Below, piece by piece: positions 23,861-33,900 of a stretch of DNA of 64,000 bases. Origin of the DNA: Stomoxys calcitrans (Eukaryota; Arthropoda; Insecta; Diptera; Muscidae); contig NC_081552.1 of the NCBI RefSeq assembly GCF_963082655.1, forward strand, positions 68,803,465-68,867,464, in the 5' to 3' direction. Under the pieces are notes generated by a model, which worked only from the letters and a program-made list of their open reading frames with translations, was not told the DNA's origin and made no database searches. A program made the position numbers and the translations under genes. How positions within the stretch are numbered: the stretch's first letter is position 1; every line of letters starts with the position of its first letter.

Positions 23861-24295
23861 GTTTACACTTAGAGCAAATCTAGATTTGCGACGAGCTTTC
23901 GCAAAACTCGTGTTTTGCGACGAGGTTTCCCATACATTTTGAGTGTGAGCAAATCTACTTATTTGAGGTGTTTTGCAGCAAACCTCGTTCGAAATTGAAA
24001 TGCAACACTGCGTTTGTATTGAATACCGGTTATTATTGGTAGTTTTGGCCAGCACTTTTGTCAACATCTGACAATATCTTATTGAATTTATAAAATTTAG
24101 TGTTAAATTTAATGAAATCGTTTCACACATTTAACTGCAGACCACAATATATGTGTTAAACACAATAAAAATTCTGATCACCATAAAAATGCTTTCAAAA
24201 ACATCCCTGTTGACAAATGCAAATCTCTTTAATCGTAGTGTAAACGGGTTTGGGAGATTATCTCAAATCAAGTAGATTTGGGTGATAGTATAAAC
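23861..24295 (+). mobile_element. GTTTACACT MITE (about 435 bp), copy 1
   Basis: Ends GTTTACACTTAGAGCAAATC and (inverted) GTTTATACTATCACCCAAAT form imperfect TIRs. The interior has the signature 'gcgacgagctttcgcaaaac', 'atacattttgagtgtgagc' and 'aatgcaacactgcgtttgta'. Related copies lie at 32469-32911, 47333-47600, 47890-48080, 48083-48555, 50670-51075, 52081-52520 and 54319-54414. Confidence 0.8.
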
Positions 24296-24299
24296 ATGA

Positions 24300-25040
24300 T
24301 TTTATGATTACAGAAAGTGACATGTCGTATGACAAGCCGGCTTGTCTAATAGGTGCTTATTATATGAGATTCACTTTTCAAAAAAGCACACGTAATTTCT
24401 TTCGATTAGAGCGTACTCTATTTCTTTTGACAAAAACATAAAGAAATCAGCTGTTTTTGTTATCAGTCTAATGAAAGTGACTCCACACGTGGGTTTAGGT
24501 AGGTGATCTCGCGCGAACAGCTGAAAACAGCCGGCCAGTTTGACGGTACTAAGATGTCAGTTCTATGTTAACATTGTATGTGTTCGCGTACTCAAATTGG
24601 CATATTTTTACTGCAAATGTTTGCGAACCGACCAATTCACAGCAACGTTCTTTTTTTAGTGTTTCTCTTTCTCTCATTTTACCTGCACACGTGTTGAGAA
24701 CAATTTCTTTTTTGAAGTGACATTTAGGTGACGAGAGAGCGGACTGCACAATATGATTTGTGGTTGTTGTATAAGTGAGACCACCTTTAATTTGTTACAC
24801 CATGGTGACTCGAAATTAAATTGTTTTCACAAATTTATGGCTTAACCAGCTTTTTCACAACTTTAAAAATATATATGCATAAAAAAATCTGCTTTTGCTC
24901 AAACTTTTAGGTTTTGTCATACGAACAGACAGGTGTGATAGCAAAAATTATGAATCGTATGTGCATTCACAAATTTTGACTGACATTTTCAATTAAGTGT
25001 GAGTACAAAAAGTGACATGTCATAAGACATCTACATTAAT
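24300..25040 (-). mobile_element. Decayed member of the TCTTATGACATGTCA MITE family
   Basis: 'agtgacatgtcgtatgacaa', 'ctttcgattagagcgtactc', 'cttttgacaaaaacataaag' and a closing 'gtgacatgtcataagacatc' place it in the family of 25054-25514. It carries an extra, partly repeated insert at about 24500-24790 that also has relatives at 48640-48720. Confidence 0.5.
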
Positions 25041-25053
25041 AGCGGCTTAAAGC

Positions 25054-25514
25054 CGCTTTTACACGGAATGTAAATGTCTTATGACCTGTCACTTTTTGTA
25101 CTCACATGTAATTGAAAATGTCTGTCAAAATTTGTGAATTTACATACGATTCATCATTTTTGCTATCACACCTGCATGTTATGTTCGTATGACATAACCT
25201 AAAAATTTGAGCACAAGCTGATTTTTTGATGCGTAAAAATTGTTAAAGCTGTGGAAAAGCTGGTTAATCCATGAAATTGCGAAAACAATTTAATTTTGAG
25301 TTACTTTCATTCGACTGGTAGCACAAGCCGCTGATTTCTTTATGTTTTTGTCAGAAGGAATAGGGGGCGCTCTAATCGAAAGAAATTACATGTGCTATTT
25401 TGAAAAGTGATTCTCATATATTAGTTTTGTTTGTATCACACGGCATGTACAACTCTGCATATGCTAAATTTGACATGTCGTAAGACAAATACATTCCGTG
25501 TAAATGAGCCTTTA
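25054..25514 (+). mobile_element. TCTTATGACATGTCA MITE, complete copy (~460 bp)
   Basis: The TIRs of about 44 bp read 'aaagccgcttttacacggaa' then 'tgtcttatgac.tgtca' on the left and, inverted, 'taaaggctcatttacacgga' then 'tgtcttacgacatgtca' on the right. Its intact interior (e.g. 'gctctaatcgaaagaaatta' near 25370) is the empty-site reference for the insertion at 26657. Confidence 0.75.
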
Positions 25515-25557
25515 GTTTGGCATATTTTACTATTTATACAAAAATTTACCCCCCTTA

Positions 25558-25996
25558 AGGCTCGATCAGACTATATGTGCTAGTCTTATGACATGTCACT
25601 TTTTATGTACCATTGGTACTTTTTTATGTGTGTCCAAATTTGTTAAATTACATACGATTCTTCATTTTTGCTATCATACTAGCATGTTATTTTTGTATGA
25701 CATAACCTAAAACAGTGAGTAAAAGTTGATTTTTTTACGGCTACAAATTGTTTAAGTTGTGACAAAGCTGTGTATTTTAATTTGGAGTTGCTTTCATTCG
25801 ACTGACAACAAAAACAACTGATTTCTTTATGTATTTGTCAGAAGGAATAGAGGGCCGCTCTAATCGAAAAAAATAACAGAGCTATTTTGAAAAGTGATTT
25901 TCATGTGTTAGTTTCATTCGTATCACACTATGTGGCAACTTTAACAAAGGCAAAATTTGACATCTCGTAGGACAAAAACATAAAGTGTGATGGCAA
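25558..25996 (+). mobile_element. TCTTATGACATGTCA MITE, diverged copy
   Basis: Begins 'ggctcgatcagactatatgt', continues 'gtcttatgacatgtcacttt' and ends 'tgacatctcgtagg' with 'cataaagtgtgatggcaact'. An inverted relative lies at 49503-49950. Confidence 0.65.
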
Positions 25997-26011
25997 CTTT
26001 AAAGCCGCTAT

Positions 26012-26262
26012 TGAGGCCGAAACACAATGAGCGCGTTGAATTTTATTTTGAGTGTCGCGTTGCAAAAACAACTCTGCCCATAAATCCCAAAAAAACCACG
26101 CGGTAAAGTTAAAATATTTTCAACTTTGACGCTTGAAAGTGAGCGCCATCCAGTGCAGTGTTAAACTTTAACGTGTTGATTTGTTGGCATTTGTTTGCAG
26201 AGTTGTATTTTTGCAACGCGATACTCAAAATAAAACTCAACGCGCTCATTCTGTTTCGGCCT
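26012..26262. mobile_element. Palindromic MITE (GGCCGAAACA ends)
   Basis: Left end 'aggccgaaacacaatgagcg' and right end, inverted, 'aggccgaaacagaatgagcg'. Inside, the arms match through 'cgttgaattttattttgagt' with few changes and then 'cgcgttgcaaaa'. The centre holds 'gttaaaatattttcaacttt', related to the centre of the next palindrome at 26657-26930. It separates two members of the surrounding MITE cluster. Confidence 0.7.
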
Positions 26263-27055
26263 TTACACGGAATGTAGATGTCTAATGGCATGTCACTTTT
26301 TGTACTCAGATGTAATTGAAAATTTCTGTCAAAATTTGTGTCAATTCACAAATTTTGACAGACATTTTCAATAACATGTGAATACAAAAAGTGACATGCC
26401 ATAAGACATCTACATTCCGTGTAATAGCGATTCATCATGTTTGCTATCACATCTGCATGTTATGTTCGTATGACATAACCTACAAATTGGAGCACAAGCT
26501 GATTATTTTATGCGTAAAAATTGTTAAAGTTGTGAAAAAGCTGGTTAAACTATAAAATTGCGAAAACAATTAAATTTTGAGTTACTTTCATCCGACTGAT
26601 ACCAAAAACCGCTGATTTCTTTATGTTTTTGTCAGGAGGAATAGGGCACGCTCTAAAGGTGGAGTTACATAGCATTCTATTTGCGCGCGTGCGTTTCAAA
26701 ACCCCATCTCTGCAAACAAATGTCAAAAAAGCGACGTGCAAAAGTTAAAGTATTTTCAACTTTGACGCCTAAAAACACTACTTCAAGCATATCAAAACAG
26801 TATGACGCTCAAGTGGAATCGTCAAAGTTGAAAATACTTTAACTTTTGCGCGTCGCTTTTTTGACATTTGTTTGCAGAGATGGGGTTTTGAAACGCAAGC
26901 ACGCAAATAAAATGCTATGTAACTCCACCTTAATTGAACGAAATTACATGTGCTATTTTGAAGATTCTCATATATTAGTTTTGTTTGTATCACACGGCAT
27001 GTACAACTCTGCATACGCTAAATTTGACATGTCGTAAGACAAATACATGCCGTGT
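26263..27055 (+). mobile_element. TCTTATGACATGTCA MITE, copy with a foldback and a nested MITE
   Basis: 26263-26427 is an internal foldback: 'tttacacggaatgtagatgt' reappears inverted near 26420. The element then continues with the usual body and ends 'gacatgtcgtaagacaaata'. Its body is interrupted at 26657-26930 by a second MITE. Confidence 0.6.
26657..26930. mobile_element. 274-bp palindromic MITE with TAA target duplication
   Basis: The ends AGGTGGAGTTACATAGCATT and, inverted, the same 20 bases are a perfect match. The arms of about 110 bp continue through 'gcgcgtgcgtttcaaaaccc' and 'aaaagttaaagtattttcaa'. It is flanked by TAA at 26654-26656 and 26931-26933. The uninterrupted sister element near 25375 has one TAA at the same place. 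The TAA duplication and long TIRs fit the PIF/Harbinger superfamily. Confidence 0.8.
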
Positions 27056-27106
27056 AATTAACATGCCGTTAATTAAGGAGAATGCTACCATGCGACACAT
27101 ACCCTA

Positions 27107-27195
27107 AAACCTTGTTTACATTGGCCAATAAATAAAAAAAAGCCATTAGAGCCATTAAATCCTGATTTAGTGATAAATGTAAACGGGGTTTATTG
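27107..27195. mobile_element. Short palindromic MITE (TTTACATTGGCC family), decayed
   Basis: 'ttgtttacattggccaataa' ... 'gataaatgtaaacggggttt' with 'taaatcctgattta' in the middle. Better copies lie at 48756-48880 and 52613-52735. It lies about 380 bp upstream of the first exon of the recombinase-like gene. Confidence 0.6.
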
Positions 27196-27573
27196 AGACC
27201 ATACTTATGACCTTACATAATGATGTGCCATGTAAACTTCATGGCTTATCAATCGCTTATTCGTCAAAAACCGCAAGTACTCGTATATGTCAACCATTGC
27301 TTTGACATGCGTATAGCTGTAGGCAGTTATTAAGTACTGATAAATACCGAATTACCGATTACTAAAAACGAGAAGATATTTTTATGTATATGTGATCATC
27401 ATTAAACTAACGGCACAAGAACCGTTATGTTAATGTATACGTGCTTCGTATTTTTGACAAGTGGTATGAGTACAGCATTTCTTGATTAGCTGTTGGATGA
27501 AAAGGTAGGCTAAGGTTAGTATGACAAAATGCTAACTATTTAATTTAATTTTAAAATAACTTATGTTTTGCAG

Positions 27574-27623
27574 AGGTCACCGCGCTGTTGAGGATTGAAC
27601 ACCAAGGAAATAAAATAAATAAG
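27574..27623 (+). other. Putative non-coding (5' UTR) exon of the recombinase-like gene
   Basis: 'tatgttttgcag' precedes and 'aag|gtatgta' follows a 50-nt block with stops in frame, so it would be untranslated. A further donor, 'aaaag|gtaggc', near 27503 could mark a still earlier leader exon. No TATA box is visible in 27240-27500. Confidence 0.45.
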
Positions 27624-27864
27624 GTATGTATATTTTATAATAAATTTTGGCTGTGTTTTATTTTAGTGCAGTGCAGCGAAATTTGAATGGAAATAACATC
27701 TAGCCAGAACTTCGTTGTCCTGGATAAATGTAATTTTTATAAAAATTTTATTGCACTGCACTATATAGTGCTAAACTACAACACAGCAATTGTTTAGACT
27801 GCAAATACATATGTAACCTGTTCCAATTTTTCTAATATTACATATATATATTTTTTCTTTACAG

Positions 27865-27997
27865 ATGTATTCTTTGGTGAAATACCAAAAAAACCTCATC
27901 ATACTCAAATCCAAAGATGTCAAGATGAGTGGATCAAGGACGGCAATCATCAATCATAATGGGAAAAATTGCGTTGCGTTCCTTCTTAATAAAAGTG
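27865..27997 (+). CDS. Coding exon 1 of the recombinase-like gene (44 codons + 1 nt)
   Basis: Starts at the ATG immediately after 'ttttttctttacag' and ends 'AATAAAAGTG|gtaagt'. The peptide begins MYSLVKY and ends CVAFLLNKS, a small predicted beta-rich module of a type often seen at the amino end of insect DNA-binding proteins (inference). No upstream in-frame ATG precedes it in the leader exon. Confidence 0.7.
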
Positions 27998-30900
27998 GTA
28001 AGTCATAAGAAATCGAGTATGGTAAAAAAGAACATGTAAAAACGTGCTAAGTTCGGCCGGGCCGAATCTCACATAGGTACCCACCACCATGGATTCCGCT
28101 AAATATAAACTGAGGTTGTATTTTGTATCAAATCGGGATAGCAGTGCTTAGGCTGGCCTATATCACCATATTGACCGGTTATAAGATAGGCTTTTGGGCG
28201 AAATCTGAGCCAAATCATGCTCAAGAAGTCTAATCCGGGGATGTGTTTATATGGGTGCTATAACTGTTTATAAATCGATTCGAATCATGCTTGGTATGGA
28301 TGTTAAAATATCAGTCAAATCGGATATCAATTGAGGATCTTAGGGGCTATAGAAGTCAAATCCTGGGAACGGTTTATATGGGGGCTATATCTGTATATGG
28401 GGGACGATTCGGATCATATTTGGCATGGATGTGGGAAGTTTAAACAGAAGTCTTCTTGCCAATTTTCGGATGAAAATTGAGGCTTCTATGAGATGAAGAA
28501 GTCAAATCCGGGAATCGGTTTGTATGGGGGCTAAATATGCGTATGTCATAGCCATATAAGTAATATATGTATATAGACCGATTGAGACCATACTTAGCAT
28601 GGATGGTGAAAGTTATAAAACAAGTCTTTGTGTCGAATTTCAGCCAAATCTGATAACAATCGAGGATTCTATGAGCTCAAGAAGTCAAATCTGGGGATCG
28701 GTTTATATATCTGTATATAGACCGATCTGGATCATAATTAGCATGGATGTTGAAAGTTTAAACAGAAGCTTTCGTGCCAAGCTTCAGCCAATTCGGATGA
28801 AAATGGAGGCTTCTATGAGCTCAAGAAGTCAAATCCAGGGATCGGTTTATATGGAGGCTATATCCAAATCTGAACCGATAGGACCCATTTGCAATCCCCA
28901 TCGACCTACAGTAATAAGAAGTATCTGTGCAAAATTTCAAGCGGCTATCTTTACGTGTTCGACCGCTATCGTAATTTCGACAGACGGACGGACGGACATG
29001 GCTAGATCGACTTAAAATGTCAAGACAATCCAGAATATATTTGCTTATGGGCTCTTAGACAAATATTTGGAGGTGTTGCAAACGGAATGACAAAATGACA
29101 AATTGGTATAAACCATAAATTTACCTCTCATTTTGTGCACTTTAGAATCTTTTGTTTGTCTGTCCAGCCGCTGGCCCTATTTTTTTTCACATAACTGTAG
29201 CTGCCATATAGTTCAACGATATCCGAACCAAATATGGTGAAGATCGAAACATATTTGGATCTAGTTGTCATAGATATATTTGCCCAATTTTGGACCTTAA
29301 GTCTGTAAATGTCGCATTTATTTCCCGATTTCGCTGAAATTGGCAACTGTGAATTGTTTTATGCCTCCCATCATCCAACCCGAATATGGTCTATATTTAA
29401 CTATATCTGGCATATTGACCGATGTACCGATTTAGGGTCTTAAGCCGATAACTGCTGCATTTATTAACCGATTTCTGGGAAATTGGAACCTGAGAGCTGT
29501 ATAAAGCGTTCTGACGTCCAAATTTAAAATAGTTCAGATCAAACCATATTTGGATATAGCTATCATATAGACTGATCCAGGTCTTAAGTCTATAAAAATC
29601 CGATATCGAGGAATTTCGAAACTCTAAGTTTCTTTATACCTTTCGTCATCCGACCAGAAGATGGTCCAGAGCTGACCATATTTAAAAATAATTGCCATAT
29701 AGACCGATCTTCCAGTTAATGGTCTTAATTCAATAAAAATCGCATTTATCGCTGAAACTCAGCGCTACACCGATATTCATTTTTCTTTGACTATAGCAAG
29801 AAAGTAAGCCTTAGTGTTTAGAGGTCGGCATACCCCCAAAAACGCACCATTTTGACTAATTGGGATAATATGGGTATCAAATAAAAGGTATTTTTCTAAG
29901 AGTAATAGTGGGTGGTGTTATTGGCTTTATTATTTTCTTTTTTTAAAACACTCCATTTCGAGTTATTTTTGGTATTTTCACAAGTAACTATTGCAACCAC
30001 AGCTTTAAAACAAAGTCGAAGCAGTGGGCGACAAAAATCGACTTTATACTATAAATAAATCCATATCGACTTTTCGATGTTTTTTTACTTTTTTTATTAC
30101 TGAAAGGAAATAAAAAGGAGGTCAGTTTAGCTTTCGGTGTCATAAGGAGACACATAGGACTACGAACATATTTAAGTAAAATCGGTGCGGCAAGTGATAG
30201 CATGTGTAGGGCATGCAGGGAAGATGATGAGACGTTGGAGCATTTTCTATGTCATTGCCCGGCTTTCACGGCTAACAGAAACCGACACTTAGGTGGGGAC
30301 ATAATACCAGACATGAAACAACTCAGGGGCGTGCCATGCAAAACAATTAAGGATTTTGTAAATAGCACAGAATTCCTAACCTAGGTTTTTTTATTTTTTG
30401 TTTTCGAGGTTACTATTAGTATTTAGAGCGCACAACAAGCCGATTACTGGCTTAGGTGTATGTCCTTAGGGGCATGGGCCGGATTAATATCCGCAACTTC
30501 TTTTCAACCTAACCTAACCTATCTCTGTATATATAAATTTCAGACTACAAGACATTGTCCTTCCAAAAGGAAAAATTGGAGAATCAAAAAAGTGGTAAGT
30601 GTTGTAATATTTGTAAGTAATTATGGTTTAGGACAATTATAGGGAAAAATGTTAGGCTTACGCGGCCAATGTCATTAAAATGTTTTAGATCGATTCATTC
30701 GTCAATTCAAAAAAAAAAAAAAACAATTTTCCTTTTTTATGAAATCAGCTTAAAAGAATCGAGTTACAAAATTTTAATGATCTTGACCATAAATTTTTTT
30801 TATCTTTGAAATAAGTTTCCTTGTGCTAGCCCTTTTGAATTATTTCATAAGCAAATGAGCTAAGGTACGTTCAAATTAATCAAATATTTGACCCATTTTG

Positions 30901-33900
30901 TTTTATTTTTGCCCAAAATTACCAAATTCGGATATTCTTGATTTTGTATTCCTGTTAGACATATTTATTCAACAAATTTTGTATGTCCAAACACAAATCG
31001 AATAGCATTAACCATTAAAACAAAAAAAGTCTTTTCATTTGCCCTACATTCGATTGCATGTAAAATTTGTGTTTGCTTGTTATACCCACCACCGAAGGAT
31101 GGGGGTATATTCATTTTGTCATTCCGTTTGCAACACATCGAAATATTCATTTCCGACCCTATAAAGTATATATATTCTTGATCAGCGTAAAAATCTAAGA
31201 CGATCTAGCCATGTCCGTCCGTCTGTCTGTTGAAATCACGCTACAGTCTTTAAAAATAGAGATATTGAGCTGAAATTTTGCACAGATTCTTTTTTTGTCC
31301 ATAAGCAGGATAAGTTCGAAAATGGGCTATATCTTGATATAGCCCCCATATAGACCGATCAGCCGATTTAGGGTCTTAGGCCCATAAAAGCCACATTTAT
31401 TATCCGATTTTGTTGAAATTTGGGACAGTGAGTTGTGTTAGACCCTTCGACATCCTTTGTCAATTTGGCTCAGATCGGTCCAGATTTGGATATAGCTGCC
31501 ATATAGACCGATCCTCTGATTTATGGACTTAGGCCCATAAAAGCCACATTTATTATCCGATTTTGCTGAAATTTGGGACAGTGAGTTGTGTTAGGCCCTT
31601 TGACATATTTCTTCAATTTGGTCCAGATCGGTTCAAATTTGGATATAGCTGCCATATAGACCGATTTCTTGATTTATGGTTTTGGGCCCATAAAATGCTC
31701 ATTTATAGCCCGATGTCCCCGAAATTTGGAACAGTGAGTTAAGTTAAGCCCCTTGACATACTTCTGCAATATCGCACAGATCGGTCCAGATTTGGATATA
31801 GCTGCCATATAGACCGATATCTAGGTTTTAGGTTTTGGGGCCATAAAAGACGCATTTATTGTCCGATGTCGCTGATATTTGAGACAGTGAGTTTAGTTAG
31901 GCTCTTCGACGTCGTTCTTCAATTTTGCCCAGATCAGTCCAGATTTGAATATAGCTGCCATATAGACCGATCTCTGGATTTAAGGTTTAGGGCCCATAAA
32001 AGAGGCATTTATTGTCCGATTTCGAAATTTGGGACAGTGCTTAGTGTTAGGCTCTTCGACATGTTTATGCAACTTGGCGCAAATCGGTCCAGATTTGGAT
32101 ATAGCTGCCATGTAGACCGATATCTCGATTTAAAGTCTTGGCCCCATAAAAGGCGCATTTATAATCCGATTTCACTGAAATTTGACACAGTGACTTATGT
32201 TCGGCTTTTCGACATCCGTGTCGTATATAGTTCAGATCGGTATGAGGTATATGAGTATAAGGTATGAAATTTTCACCGAATTTTGATGAAAGGTGGTTTA
32301 CATATATACCCGAGGTGGTGGGTATCCAAAGTTCGGCCCGGCCGAACTTAACGCCTTTTTACTTGTTTTATACTACAATTTTTATGTTCAATCAAAAAAG
32401 GAAACAAAAATTGTACATGCCTCAAATGTAGGGCAAAGCCTTTTGAAAGCCTTTTTTGATTTAAATCATGTTTACTCTAGCACCCAAATCTACTTGATTT
32501 GAGATAATCTCCCAAACCCGTTTACACTACGATTAAAGAGATTTGCATTTGTCAACAGGGATGTTTTTGAAATCATTTTTATGGTGATCAGAATTTTTAT
32601 TGTGTTTAACACATATATTGTGGTCTGCAATTAAATGTGTGAAACGTTTTATTAAATTTAACACCAAATTTTATGAATTCAATAAAAAATTGTCAGATGT
32701 TGACAAAAAGTGCTGGCCAAAACTACCAATAATAACCGATATTCAATACAAACGCAGTGTTGCATTACAAATTCGAAGGAGGTTTGCTGCAAATCACCTC
32801 AAATACGTAGATTTGCTCACACTCAAAATGTATGGGAAACCTTGTCGCAAAACTCGAATTTTGCGAAAGCTCGTCGCAAATCTAGATTTGCTCTTAGTGT
32901 AAACAAGACATTAGTGGTTAATGGTATTTGATTTGTTTTTGGACATACAAAATTTGTTAAATAAATTTGTCTAACAGGAATACAAAATCAAGAATATCCA
33001 AATTAGGTAATTTTGGGCAAAAATAAAACAAAATGGATCAAATATTTGATTAATTTGAACTTACCTTTATGAAATAATTTGCCTTTGAGTAGCACAGTGA
33101 AAAAAATTGGCTTCAAAATTATTAATTGATTAAGTAACGAAAAGCTTTACTATCTTCTTGTGTAGACCAAAAAACGCAAGAAAACTATGTTCCTAATACG
33201 CCTGATGTATTTCCACAAACAAAGGTGGAAAAATGCGAAAAGGGCATTCTTGAATTAAAAAATCAGGCATTAACAAATAGCCGTTTAGAAGCGACTCCGT
33301 CAGTCTCACCTGCCTTTTCAACCAATGTTATGGATAAAAATATATGCCTTCGGTATATACCGTCAGTACTACCTGTGACTCCGTCAGTATTACCTGAGAC
33401 TTCATCAGAATTAACTGCTTTTTCGACCCTTGCTAAGGACAAAAATATATGCCTTGAAAGCCCAGAAACTAATATGTCAAATGAAAATATTAATACACCT
33501 ATTACAAATACGCCTCCAGTATTAGACTATGATGATTCCAGCAGCAGTGAGAGCTTTAACCAACATAAAAACATTCTCCACTTGGAAAATGAATTACCTC
33601 TTTCCTCGACTCCTATTAGCATTGAAAAAAAGATCATTGGAAGTTCCGATGTTAATGTGTCTTTCTGTCTACCTAATAACGATACAACAAAATTGAGTAA
33701 CACAAACGAACCGGACACAACAAATGTAGAGACTAGTCATTCAGAGTACGTACTTAGCTCAAATATCGAAATGACACAAACCCTAGACAGTTCTGAAATA
33801 ATAATAGTAGAGGACCCACTTATATTAAATAAACTTTCGGTTCGCAATTCAGCCAGCGGAACAAAAAAACATTTTTGCAAATATTGCAAAACTTTGCAGT

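Larger units (their letters stand above)
27998..30543. other. Intron 1 of the recombinase-like gene, filled with mobile elements
   Basis: Donor gtaagt at 27998, acceptor 'ataaatttcag' at 30533-30543. It contains a minus-strand HINE A (28037-29112), a HINE fragment (29115-29770) and a LINE 3' end (30085-30530). The LINE ends within 20 bp of the acceptor, close to the polypyrimidine tract. Confidence 0.6.
30838..33085. mobile_element. Palindromic element in intron 2, opened by two later insertions
   Basis: Left arm about 30850-31078 and right arm about 32369-32468 plus 32912-33080 are inverted copies: 'ttcaaattaatcaaatattt', 'ccattttgttttatttttgc', 'atattcttgattttgtattc' and 'tgtagggcaaa' occur in both. 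The edges are 'TA|aggtacgttc' and inverted 'TA|aaggtaagttc', compatible with a TA target as in Tc1/mariner-type MITEs. A HINE sits exactly in the loop (31079-32366) and a GTTTACACT MITE in the right arm (32469-32911). Rejoined, the original would be roughly 500 bp. Confidence 0.75.
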
